Part shown: one piece after another, positions 21,353-32,315 of the stretch
Layout: every line of letters starts with the position of its first letter
Position numbering within the stretch: position 1 is the first letter of the stretch
Assembly: GCA_001600415.1 (NCBI GenBank)
Contig: BCJX01000015.1
Coordinates: 697,303 to 761,302, forward strand
DNA: 64,000 nucleotides
Source of the DNA: Pascua guehoae
Taxonomy: Eukaryota > Basidiomycota > Tremellomycetes > Trichosporonales > Trichosporonaceae
Direction of reading: 5' to 3'
The notes under the pieces: generated by a model
Database searches by the model: none
Seen by the model: only the letters and a program-made list of their open reading frames with translations
What the model was told of the DNA's origin: nothing
Position numbers and translations under genes: made by a program

Positions 21353-22334
21353 ATGACGCAGCCGTGGATCCCTATTCTCGAAGCCCAAATCAGCGCACAC
21401 CCGCAGCACAGCGGTTTGTCCGCGGGCAAAGTCAGCGCTGACCCCAGCCTACGCGCTTGCGACCATTGCTGATGGCGTGCCCAAGGTCCGTCACGTTGGA
21501 CACCGCGCGAGTGAGTATGTGTATCCGCAACAGTAGCTGCAGCCATACCCGTCCTCACCTTGTACCCTATGCTTTCGTCCAACCATACAACCATAGTACT
21601 GTATCCTACCGGTACCGGGCACAGCCAGTACATACCCTCTGCCCCCCTCGTCACTCACCCACTATCTCCCACCTCACCTCGGCCCCATCAACCCCACTCA
21701 CACCCCAGTCACACCCTCAGGCCTCCTCCTCATCTCCACCGACGCCCGCACACCCAAAGCCGCCCAGATCGCCTCCTCGCCGCCCGTAGAGGCCGCGTGG
21801 TTCATCGCCCCCTCCATGGTCCAGTTCCGCATCACAGGCAAGGCCTTTACGTACCCCGGTCCCACTACCGCATCCTCATCGAAACACCAAGAGCTGGTGG
21901 CTACCCTCGCAGCGCACGGCGTCACCTCGGGCCCCGAGGCGTCGCCGGAGTGGTGGGACGCCGAACACGATCGGCTATGGCGCACACTCCCGCCTGCCGT
22001 GCGGGGATGGCACGCATGCCCCGCGACTCCCGGGTCGTCGCTGGCGCACGCGCCGGACAGTACCATGCCCGTGGGTGTGCCAGAGGACGAGAGCGGGGTG
22101 AGTGCGGCCTGGTGATGGTGGAAATAGCAGGGGGTCCGGTGGTCACCCGTCCCGGCTGACCCGTAGGCAAGCGACGCGGCCATGGCCCAGACGGTCGCCT
22201 TTGCACGCGACAACTTTGTCCTCGTCGCTATTGTCCCCGATGCCGTCGAGTATCTCGAGCTCAAAACGAGCCCGCATCGCCGCACGCTCTGGTGCCGCGA
22301 CACCGGGTGGACACGCGAGGAGCTCGTGCCGTAG
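21353..22334 (+). CDS. PNPO/Alr4036-like FMN-binding protein, paralogue 1
   Basis: Exons 21353..21413, 21448..21510, 21709..22097 and 22167..22334, 226 aa. The fold of the pyridoxamine-5'-phosphate oxidase Alr4036 branch is recognisable: QPWIPILEAQISAHPQHS, AYALATIADGVPKVRHVGHR, VTPSGLLL, TDARTPKAAQIA, VEAAWFIAPSMVQFRITGKA, WWDAEHDRLWRTLPPAVR and FVLVAIVPDAVEYLEL, ending CRDTGWTREELVP. Members bind FMN in a split-barrel dimer; the substrate of the fungal proteins is not established. The next gene but one is a close paralogue with the same intron positions and phases, so the pair arose by tandem duplication. A tRNA-Cys gene sits between them. Confidence 0.85.
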
Positions 22335-22446
22335 TGTTATGAATGTATGATGTCCGAGGATGGTGAAGGAGGGACGAGACGCATGCTCGCTAATGACTGT
22401 GCACCGACAGAACGGTCTTTCTCTCGGCTGTCACGATCTGAGCACG

Positions 22447-22549
22447 GTGGGTTTAGCACAGTGGTAGTTGCATCAGATTGCAAGTACGACATCTGCCTTG
22501 AAGTCGAGCAAGCATCTGAGGGTCCCCAGTTCAATCCTGGGAACTCACT
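22447..22549 (+). tRNA. tRNA-Cys (GCA) with a 30-nt intron
   Basis: Acceptor GTGGGTT pairs with AACTCAC and is followed by T73. The anticodon stem TCAGA/TCTGA encloses TTGCAA (anticodon GCA), with an intron at 22484..22513. The T-arm is CCCAG-TTCAATC-CTGGG. A T7 terminator follows directly. The body is nearly the same as the tRNA-Cys at 13427, but the intron differs. Confidence 0.92.
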
Positions 22550-22550
22550 G

Positions 22551-22557
22551 TTTTTTT
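22551..22557 (+). terminator. Pol III T7 terminator of the second tRNA-Cys
   Basis: Seven consecutive T residues begin two bases after the discriminator base. Confidence 0.8.
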
Positions 22558-23064
22558 AACCTTGTCGACTCCCTGCGTAGCTGCGTTTCACGCTGCACGT
22601 CGCACTGGCGTTGGTAAGGCGTTTCGCGACTCCTGGGTGGCTGTTGTAGTTCTTGTAGTTCTTGCCGTGTGTGTACTGCCTGTGCTGCCTGCTGCTTGTA
22701 GCACCACTTTGTACAGAAGCGCTGGTGCGTGTGAGCCGGCACGACACCACCAGCAACGAATCTCGTACTTCCCATTCGGTAACTTTTATTGAGCAAGCCT
22801 CGGGAGCACAGGACTGGTCGATGCAACAGTTGCTCATGATTGTCACGACTGCACGGCGCGGTGCCTGACTGCCACAACAACAATGAGTCAACCGGTCCGC
22901 GGCCAAAGCCGACAACGACAGTGACGCCATCATACCCCACATATGGTGGATCGAGAGCGGCCCAACTACATCTAACGTCACAGAGATCACGTTCCTCTCC
23001 GTTCTCCATTCTTGTTGATACTTTCAACGTCGTCCAATTAGTGTTTTCTCGGCCAATCTACACC
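22558..23064. other. Spacer between tRNA-Cys and the second FMN-protein gene
   Basis: 507 bp containing the upstream region of paralogue 2. Short open frames are present but no motif is seen. Confidence 0.5.
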
Positions 23065-24047
23065 ATGACTCCTCCCTGGCGGCCCCTCCTCGAAGCCCAA
23101 CTGAGCGCGCACCCACGCCACAACGGTGCGTGGTGCCCTTCCGACTCTCGCTGACAGCAGTGTACGCGCTGGCGACCATCGCCGACGGCGCGCCCAAGGT
23201 CCGACACCTCGTCCACCGCGCGAGTGAGTGCCTTTGTCGTCCTAGGAAGCAGTGGTAGGCTCTCGGATCTCGGTACTGCGTCTTACCCTCGAAGAACTTG
23301 ACCACCTTTACATTTGCATGCTCTGATCCGCACGAATATGCTCCTGACCCAAGTCACACCCTCTGGCCTGCTAGTCGCGACGACGGACGCGCGCTCGCCC
23401 AAAGCGTCGCAGATGGGGGCGTCCCCGCGCGTCGAGGCGGCGTGGTTCATCCAACCGTCCATGGTCCAGTTCCGCATCTCGGGGAGCGCATTCACCTACC
23501 CCGGTCCCACATCCTCGTCAGCGGCTGCTACCGCCTCTGACGGCGCGGGAGAACCCACAGTCGCCAGCCTCCTCGCCGCACAGCACATTTCGGGGCCCGA
23601 GACTGCGGCAGCGTGGTGGGATGCCGAGCGCGAGCGGCTCTGGAGCCAAGTCCCGCCGCCTGTTCGCGCGTCGTTTGCCAAGCCCGTCGTGCCCGGGTCG
23701 CGGCTGGCGGACGGGCCGGATCCGAAGGAGTGGCCGTCGGCCGTGCCCGTGGATGAGAGTGGGGTGAGTCTGAGTTCTAGTTGTGGTTGTCGTCGATGAC
23801 AACGGCCGGTCTCGAGTTTGCTGCCTTGCCCACACCCCAGGAGGGGCCGGCACTGTGGCACCTTGCCTTGGCTAACGAGCAGGTCAGCGACGATGTGGCC
23901 AAGACAATCGCGTTTGCGCGCGACAACTTTGCCCTCGTCGCCATCGTACCCGACGCAATTGAGATGCTCGAGCTCGAGACAAGGCCCCACCGTCGTACAA
24001 CATGGCGGCGTGAAACGGGGTGGGAACGTGAGGAGATTGTGCCGTAG
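23065..24047 (+). CDS. PNPO/Alr4036-like FMN-binding protein, paralogue 2
   Basis: Exons 23065..23125, 23161..23223, 23354..23763 and 23883..24047, 232 aa. It matches paralogue 1 block for block: PPWRPLLEAQLSAHPRHN, VYALATIADGAPKVRHLVHR, VTPSGLLV, TDARSPKASQ, VEAAWFIQPSMVQFRISGSA, AAWWDAERERLWSQVPPPVR and FALVAIVPDAIEMLELE, ending RRETGWEREEIVP. All three introns are at the same codons and phases as in its neighbour. Main differences are an Ala/Ser-rich insert after YPGP and a different acidic/basic balance near the end. Flavin binding is expected from the family and the reaction is unknown. It converges with the DBP7 gene, 170 bp away. Confidence 0.85.
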
Positions 24048-24217
24048 TAACAGCAAGAGCGAGAGACAAAGGGCCGATAGCGTAAGTAGTGTCCGCAGCA
24101 GTGCTCTCAGTCTCGCCATGTGTTGCGCCAGAGACAGGCTCCTTCAAAGCTGCAGTACAATTTTCTATGCATCTATCCCGCATGACCACTACGGACCCCA
24201 CGCTCTACTTCCTCAGC

Positions 24218-27070
24218 TCACTTCCTCTTCGACACCATCCGCTCCAGGTCTCCCGTCCCCATAACCTGAAAGTCGCTCGTCTGTGCCGCGCCGTCCTTGC
24301 CGGCAAACACACCCATCGTGCCGCCGCTCTTGAACTGGCGACCCTGCTTGCGCACCGCCTCGTACATGCGGCGCTCGGTCTCGTTACGCGCCGTCGTCTC
24401 CTTGCCGCCGCGCGGCTGCTCGTCGCCGCTATCATCGTCTTCCGCGTCGCGCTTGCGCTTGGCGCCTGCGGCCTTGCCCTTGCCGCCCTTGGGCGCCTTG
24501 GGTGCCATGGCGCCGGGCGCCTCACGGAGCGCAAACGCCTTGGCGAGATGGCCGAGATGGAGCGTCTTGACGTGGAAGAAGCGCCGTTCCTCGAGCGGGT
24601 GCGTAGAGTATGCGCGAACCCAGGACGCAAACGCCTTGCGTGCGAGCGATGCATTCTGCAAGTCAGGCACTGTACTGCGGAATAGTGTACGCTAGCACTC
24701 ACTTGGTCGTCCGCGAGGACCCACCGCTCAAACGCGAGCTGAACCTCGGTCGCGCGGCCCTCGTACTCGTGTCCCCGGCCACCAAATCCGCGGCGCAGCA
24801 CCTCGTCTACTCCCACCTGCGAGAGGCGGACGCTGCCGCCGTCGCCATCCGATTCGCTGCCTGCAGCACCCATCTTGCCCTCGACCCAGGGGACCCACTC
24901 GGCCTCAGAAGGCGAGACGAGTGCCCACGCCTCACCACCCTTACCCGCGCGGGCAGTACGACCGACGCGGTGCACATACTCGCTCGCGCCGCCCTCGGTC
25001 GGCAGGTCGTACTGCACGACCGCACGGACGAGGGGCAAGTCGAGACCACGGGATGCAACAGAAGTCGCAAAGAGGATAGAGGCATGAGCCGATGGGGTGG
25101 CAAACGCTTTGAGCGATGCAAGACGCGTGCGCAATGGGAGCGAGCCGTGCAACCGCTGAATGGTCGTGTTCGGGAAGAGGGCCGAGTTGACCGTGATCGT
25201 GTCGACGAGCTTGGTCTTGGTCTTCTTCGCCTTGGGCTTGGGCTTGGCTTTGGGAGACTCATCCTCGTCCTCGTCTGCGCTCTCCTGGCCCGACTCGTCC
25301 GAGTCGTCGTCCGAGTCGTCCTCGGCGGGCGCACCACCCATCGTCACACTGCTCAGGAGCTTGAAGTGATAGTCGACCGCGTCGGTGGAGCTGAGGAAGA
25401 CAATGACCTTGGTGCCGTCCTTTCCGTCGCTGTCGACAGCTACCTTGGCCGACGCGCCTACGAGCGAACGCAGGAGAGCCACAAGAGTGACCAACCGCAG
25501 CTTTGTGGGGGCGACCACATACTTTTGCGCGAGTTGTGATGGAGGCGTAAACTTCTCGGGGACAGTGAGCGCAGTGGCAGCCTTGAGGGCATCGGCCACG
25601 GCCGGGTCGGAAGACGGGTTTTCTCCAGCCTTTGCCTTTGCCTTTGCCTCGGCATCACTGGAGCGGAAGACAACGGGGTCACGCAACGCCATACCTGCCA
25701 GGCGTTCGACCTTGGCATCGACAGTCGCCGAACAGAGGACCGTTTGCCTCCCCCGGTTCCAGTACGGCCAGCGCATGAGACCACCTCCCTCCTCGTCCCT
25801 CTCCTTTTCGAGATTGATTTCGTTGCGGCGCCTTCCATCTAGCGCTTTCAGGATACCCTGAATCGTCTCTTCGAAGCCGAGGTCCATGAGGCGGTCCGCC
25901 TCGTCGAGGACAAGGAAGAGCGTTTTGGAGCACTGGAAGCTCGCAGTGTTCTGAAGGTGGTCGAGAAGACGGCCGGGCGTCGACACCAGAATGGGAACAC
26001 CCTTGCGGAGGCGTGCCTTCTCGTGGGTCCTCGTGGAGCCACCAACGAGGAGGCCAGAGACCAGCCAACGCGTATACCCCCGATCCTCTTCCTCGCCGGG
26101 AAGCGAAAGCGCCATAGACAGAATGCTCTCGACGACCTTGGAGATCTGCTGAGCCAACTCGCGAGTGGGCGCCAAAATAATGGCCAGTGTCCCAATGGAG
26201 CGATCAATGTACGACAGGCGCGAGAGGGGGAGGAGCGACTGGATGATGGGGAGAACAAACGACAACGTCTTACCAGAACCTGTTTGGCTCTGGATAAAGA
26301 TGTCACGGTGACCGTCGTCGGACACTGGGAGAATGTTGCCATCCTCGTCCTCTTCGCGACGCGCGTTGATGTCGAGGGGCGACGACAGCATGTATGGCAG
26401 ACAGCTCTTCTGGATGCCGGTCGGTGCGCCAATGGCCATCTTGTTCTTGAGGTGGTGAACAAGCAGGGGGTCGAGTCCAAGGCCTGCAAATGTGCTTGTG
26501 TCAAGAGGAGCGTTCGAAGGTGCGCCGATAACGGGTACAGCAGTCGTCCTCTTGACAGCAATTGACGGGTTCGCTGTAAACAATGACGAGATGATCTGCT
26601 GCTGTGGGCCCTTGGCAGGTGCGGGTGCTGGCGCCTTGTGCGTTTCCATGGGCAACCGTGATGGACCAGCCTCTGGAGAAGGAGGAGGGCGACGGGCGGC
26701 TGAAGTAGATGGGATCGAAGGTTTGGAGGCCGGCTTGGGAGCAGGCGCAGCATGGGATGGCCTTGACGCGGAAGCGGCCGCAGGCGCAGGTCTGCTCACT
26801 GGGGCAGAGGGTGGTGCCCTCGCGGCAGGAGGAGGAGGTCGTGCTGCAGGCTGGAGCGGGGTTGCAGCCTGGTATGAAGGACCGCTACCCGACTCATACT
26901 TCTTGACCACGCGACGAACGGCCTGCTTGGCTTTCACTCTGGATGTCAGTCTAAGGTGCCGCATGGCATGCTCACCTGTCGGTCCAACGTCCACCCTTCT
27001 TCGGAGCCAGCTGGCGCCTAACTGCAGGTCCCGAGGATGACGCAAAGTTGAGGTCAATTCCGTCGTCCAT
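24218..27070 (-). CDS. DBP7: ATP-dependent RNA helicase Dbp7 (DDX31-like)
   Basis: Exons complement(24218..24655, 24703..26938, 26976..27070), 922 aa. The N-terminus ([14 protein letters not shown], then GGRWTDR) is typical of Dbp7, and a Pro/Ala-rich stretch follows. Helicase motifs in order are [16 protein letters not shown] (Q motif), SQTGSGKT (I, about residue 250), PTRELAQQ (Ia), [10 protein letters not shown] (Ib), [11 protein letters not shown] (II, about 378), CSAT (III), [10 protein letters not shown] (V) and [13 protein letters not shown] (VI, about 688). A long acidic Ser/Asp-rich insert lies between motifs III and V. The C-terminus carries the DUF4217-like [19 protein letters not shown] block, then a Lys-rich tail. 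Dbp7 acts in the nucleolus on pre-60S rRNA folding; that role is from family knowledge. Confidence 0.93.
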
Positions 27071-27528
27071 CGTTGTAGTTGCGGAAGTGTGTAGGTTGAA
27101 TGAGATGGAACCCAGATGGGAAGAGGGCTGAAGGGGTCACCTTGAGCAGGCATGATGAAAGTTGCAGGCTCAGCGGCAAAATAAACCACGGCAAAAATGA
27201 CGTGTATCTCTTATCAATGCGGGGCCCACGACCAACGCTTGATTGTGTCGTGCCTGACTGCTTGGCTGCAGTGCACGAGCGATCGTCCTCGAACCCCGTC
27301 AGTCATGTCACCCCTTTCCATCGTCATCAACACGCCTTGGATCTAACACATCCCACCTCCATCGCATCTCTCTCTGTGCTCTCACGAGTCGGCACTTCAG
27401 TCACTTGATATCGTGCAACACTTTCGACTCGCCAAGCTACTCTGAATCAGTAGTGGCTACTGGAAACGCATCCACCTCCTCCATTCCCAGAGCCTCCAAG
27501 GCATGAAACCCCCTACTGAACATCCAAG
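27071..27528. promoter_or_regulatory. Divergent promoter region (DBP7 / SIN1)
   Basis: 458 bp between two start codons that point away from each other. No TATA box or coding signal stands out. Confidence 0.45.
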
Positions 27529-30125
27529 ATGGCAATGATCTCGGATCCCAAGTAGGTACTGCGCTCTTCGCCACTGACGGAAGCTATGTGCTGCATGCGA
27601 TCCGACTGTCGGCGCTGCGCACAACGGACGACCCGGTCACACCACGCATCATCACCTTGGATCCAGCGTTCGGACTGGACCCATACATTTCAACGATGGG
27701 CCTCGGAGACGTGGACCGGTGGCCAGAGATTAAGCGTGCATTGGACTCTCCACCACCCGAACGTGTCGCGGCACTTGACAGTGACGATGATCTCCCCGAC
27801 CTCTCGCGACAGGCCGCACCATTGCCATCGCGGCGAGGGGCGACAGGATTGCGGTATACACAGACAATCATGGGCGGCCGAACTGGCGGTGCAGGGATGC
27901 GTGTCTCAGGTCGACGAGATGGGGAAGCGCTTGCGGCGCGGCGTGCGTTGAGAGGAGACCAACGCTCAAAGTCGAGTTCTACAGACAACCGTCCCGCCAT
28001 GCCCCCACGACCTCAGCTGGTCGATGACGTGTTTACGCCGCGTGCATCGCGCACCACTCGTGCTGCATCGCGTCCGAGGTCAGGGTCGGAACCTGTCCCC
28101 GCAGGGGTGGACGTGTTGTCGATGCAGTTAACCGAGTCGCCAGTGGCTCGGAGCGTGGGTATGAGCGAGACGACGAGTGGGAGCATCGATGACGATGGGA
28201 CATCCGTCGAGATCGATACGGACGGCGACGGAACACAAGCTCCGTCGCTCCTCGGCACCATCGCGTATGACCCTGACGGCAGCTCAATGGGCGCCGCAGC
28301 GAGTGCACTCCCGAGCGACCTTGCCATGACAGCCGGAGACTCTGATCCGCTGGCTGGTGAAGCGGTCGACGAGGGCTCCGATGTTGACGAGGACGAAGTC
28401 GTCGATGAAGATGAGGCGGTCCCTGCACCCCCTGTCGCGCCGCCAGCACTGGGAAGGCGACCGACGTACATTCGCGAAAGGGGGCAGGCTAACCGAGTTT
28501 CAACTATTCACGAGGAGGACAGACGGTCCTCCACCGATACAGACGCCGAGCCCAAGCTCGAGTTCTCCCGTCAAAGTCTAGCACCCCCGCCGGCCAAGCC
28601 GGCATCGGCCCTAACAGCTGCGCTCAACGTGCATGTCCCGCACCTGGTCTCTACGGGTGCGGGTGCGACTCCCCCGGCTGGAGGGTCAGCTGGAACGGGA
28701 GGAAACCCTTTCACGTCTCTCTATGCCTCGGTCGCCGCTCCCTCCACCGTACCGTCGATTACCCTCGACCTCTTCTTTCCACATTCGGAAGACCCCAGCG
28801 ATCCGATCCGCGTCAAGGTCCGAAAGGACGCTACAGTCGAGGAGGTCGTCGGCCACGGCCTGTACAAGTTCTGGGACGAAGGTCGTGAACCCAAGCTCGA
28901 GGATGAGGCCGATTTCTCAACCGTTGGATGGGGCCTGCGTATTGTCGAGGATGACGGCGAGGTCGACGAGGACTTTCCAGGTGAGTGCCAACCAGCTGGC
29001 ATTTGCTAACTGTACTAGCATTGGACCGTGAGAGCCAGATCTCAAAGTTCTCGTACGGCGAGTTTGGTATTGTACGCGCAACCGAGTCGCAAAGTACGTT
29101 GTACTCCGTTGCATGTACGCTGACCCGGCAGAAAAGCAGAACGAAGCCATGGCGCCTCTTATCCAGCGCCGTCCTTCGCGAATCATTACGGACCCCATGG
29201 CCAACAAGGTGGTACCTGGAGGCAGGCGACCTCCTGCTACACCCAGTTCGCCCATCGAGACGCTCGACGCCCCGCCTTTGGGGACGACGATCAAGTCGGG
29301 TGTTGGACTCAGCTCTGCGACAAGCAAGCAAGTACTCCTGCGTGTGCGGGTCAACGCCAGTGCCGATGTCCACTTTACAACGACGATCAGCGTGTACGTC
29401 GAGCGGGGCGATGCAATGTTCAATGCTGATGTCTAGACCCTCCGACATGTACATTGCAGACTTGACAGAAGTTCTCGTGCACAAGAAGCAACTCCCCAAT
29501 CCACCATCCGAGTGGGTCCTCTGTCTTGCCGACCTCACCCTCGCTTTACCCCTCGACCGCACCGTCGCAAGTCTCGAAGGGAAAACGGACCTCTGTCTGG
29601 TCCGACGACAGTGGGCTGTGCAGTACGGATTGCGCACAAACGACCGCCGCGGTGGTGATCCCAGCGCCAGCATCTTCAAGCGTATCAGTGAGCCGATGCC
29701 GCTGGCCAGGTTTGGACCTGTTGGTGACCTGGGGCAAGGCTACAAGGTGTGTCCAATTGCTCACGATCTGTGATGATAGACTAACCTCTAGAAATACACT
29801 GTTCAGCGCAAGACGCCGATTGGAAGGCACGAGCGTGTCCTCGCCATCGATGGCGATTATATCCATGTGCGTTGCGTTTGCAGCGAGCGCGTAATCACCT
29901 ACTCGAGCTGACCCTCAGATCATGCCGTCGGAGAATCGCGCCTTCTTCGACTCGATGAAGACGACGTCCTTCCACATCACTCTTGTCGCGTCGTGCAAAC
30001 TGTCTGGGCGATCTGGCGGTTTTAAGATTTACGTGTGGCGCGATGGCAACCGGAAACGGTATGAGTTTGAGGCCGAGAACGGCAAGCAGGCAGCCGAGAT
30101 CATTGGGAGCATCAAGCAGCTGTGA
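27529..30125 (+). CDS. SIN1: TORC2 subunit Sin1/Avo1
   Basis: Exons 27529..27551, 27584..28980, 29019..29093, 29132..29393, 29437..29746, 29792..29866 and 29919..30125, 782 aa. The short N-terminus reads MAMISDPN then YVLHAIRLSALRTTDDP after a 32-nt intron. A disordered acidic region follows. The CRIM domain (about residues 395-498) includes ITLDLFFPHSEDPSDPIRVK, the TVEEVVGHGLYKFW block, GWGLRIVEDDGEVDEDFPAL and KFSYGEFGIVRA. A Ras-binding-like domain (about 560-660) has VLLRVRVNASADVHFTTTIS. The PH domain (690-782) ends the protein with GFKIYVWRDGNRKRYEFEAE. This is the standard Sin1/Avo1 order: CRIM recruits AGC-kinase substrates and PH binds membrane phosphoinositides. The 5' exon is supported mainly by family-like residues and an uninterrupted frame. 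Confidence 0.9.
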
Positions 30126-31349
30126 GTGATGAAGACCCTGAAGACGCAGGCTAGTTGGAGCGCTAGCTTGGGTGTTAAGGTCGAACCAACCCACTGTCCT
30201 GCGTGGACTCTGGTGCCCAAAACAAGACGCTGACACGCCAGCATGAAGGCCTGCCAGGTGGAGCGCAACTCTGTGGCCCCAGCTGCGCGCGCCACGACGA
30301 CGACGACGACGACAACCAGACGGTGAAGGACACAACAGGCGCATCGGCGCATGTGCAACAGTTGTACCATTATCCCACACATGCATGGACTGGGTCGCCC
30401 GATACACACACAGCTCGGACGCGACGACGACCACCCGCGAGGCAGGAACCGGGAGTGGAGGCACTGATGGCCCACCCGCGTATTGACATGACGCACTGTC
30501 TGAGGAACATCGTGACGCGTCGGAATGAGTGACAGCTTGGAGGGGTCGATGATCGCCAGGGAATGGCCCCAGCCTGCTGTCGTAAGCACGTGGGCCTGTG
30601 TGCCTTGGATCCCAATTGGAAAACGTACCCAATCGTTTGGGGGTCATTGGATACCCGCCGTTGCTAGGGGCTTTGGCACGCTAGCCAGGGATGGCTCATA
30701 GGCTAGTATGACTGCTCACGCGTGTGCCCTTTGAGCTCACTGCTGCCCTGGAAGTTCCGAGGGAGGTTGAGCCCAAAGGGGCGCCCACCCGCTACTCTTG
30801 GCGATATTCTTTTATAACATAGCGTTGGAATGGCTGGCATGCAGTCGCAGCTGGGAGACAGAGCAAGGACGGGTTGAAAGCTTGAAACGCAGGGTCTTCC
30901 AGCACAGTAGTGGCTGGCGAATCAAACACTGCGTAAAGGTGAGCTCTCCAACTCGGGAACTGTGCCTGGCGATTAAACTCTTTGCGGGATGCCAACATCT
31001 GCAAACCTGAGTGCAGTGCCGAAGCAGTGCCGAACTACTTGTCGACAGCGATGCCACTGGGCGGTCGGCGCGCGTTGGCGCGTGTTGGAAACGGCAGGGC
31101 AGACTGACCCGAACCTCGATGAGAACAGTTACGGACGTGAAGACGGCCGGTTCCTTCACAACTGTACGCCGCGGCCCTCGGTCCCGCCCCATGGACGGCG
31201 GTCGTCGAGGAACGAACAGGCATACCTACTTGGTCAAGCGGTAAAGTCACTACGGCATTGTGTTTGGCACGCTCGCTGGTGCCGTGTTAAAAGAAACCAG
31301 CAAGCCGGATATGGACTTGACTTGTTTCTCTCAACTCGTGACAATAATA
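30126..31349. other. Intergenic region, 1.2 kb
   Basis: This is SIN1 3' flank and the upstream region of the small secreted protein gene. A GAC trinucleotide run is near 30298-30312. No gene is recognised. Confidence 0.5.
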
Positions 31350-32071
31350 ATGTGGACATCGCTGCTCACTCTTTCGGCACTCGTGGCGTCGGCCGCTGCG
31401 GCCACAGGCGGCAGCTTCTGCGACAAGGTGGGTCAAACTGGAAACGCAGAGGGCTGGGGTGGAGACTTACACAACAGAACGTGTGCATTTCTGGCGTTCG
31501 CAATGCGGGAACCGATACGTGTAAGTGGCCGGAACGTGTACCACCACCGCCATCACATGCGCTGACGAGTACAGACACCATTACGCCCGTGACTGCGATC
31601 CCGCACGACTCGTTTGGCTGGATTGCCATGTACGTGCCCCCTTAATCCGCCTGGCCATCACAGACTGACGACCGCAGGGGATTCGGCAAGAGCATGGTCG
31701 GCTCGCCCATGGTCATCATGTGGCCCAACGCCGACGGCTCGGATACCCTGAGCCAGCGCCAGGCAGATGCCCATGCCCCGCCCAGCGTCACGGCCGCGCC
31801 GCCGCGCGTCGCCACCATCGATACGGCCAAGTCGTACTCGAACTCGACCGGTACTGTGTTTACCTTTACCATTCCCTCGGATGGCCAGGACAAGTTCCCC
31901 ATCATCTATGCGTTTTCGCCCGTCAACCCCAACTCGAACGCGGCGACCGCACCGATTCGCAAGCACGAGTGGGTCGGGCACGCCAACATGACCATGGACG
32001 CAAAGGTGTCGGCAGGCGGAAAGCAGTGCAAGCCCAAGACCAAGCGCGGTCGGATCGCCGGCTTGCTGTAA
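31350..32071 (+). CDS. Small secreted DOMON-domain protein
   Basis: Exons 31350..31427, 31478..31520, 31575..31629 and 31678..32071, 189 aa. A signal peptide is clear (MWTSLLTLSALVASAAAATG). The mature part resembles a DOMON/cytochrome-like beta-sandwich: NVCISGVRNAGTDTYTITPV, then SFGWIAMGFGKSMVGSPMVI and MWPNADGSDTLSQRQADAHA, followed by TGTVFTFTIPSDGQDKFPII and a HEWVGHANMTMDA segment. This architecture occurs in fungal haem- or sugar-binding DOMON proteins, alone or fused to oxidoreductases. Here there is no membrane or dehydrogenase partner, so it is a stand-alone secreted module. The Met in KSMVGS and a downstream His could serve as haem ligands, but that is untested. The basic C-terminus ends KTKRGRIAGLL, with no GPI signal evident. 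Confidence 0.78.
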
Positions 32072-32315
32072 TGCGAGGCGTGTACAAATCCGCGCGAGGA
32101 GGCCATGAAGGCAACCAAACGACTATGGATGGCCACCTTGCGTCGCTGCTCGTATTTACTATAGGCTACATAGGAAGATGTACTGGATACACTCGGCGGA
32201 TGGTCATGCGGGGCGCTGGCTCACGGGTCGATCGTTTTTAATGCGCAGGTGCGGCGGGAACTGCAGTCGCAGCGCCGTCCACCTCGCCGTCGTTTGAATG
32301 GCGGGTGGATGGCTT

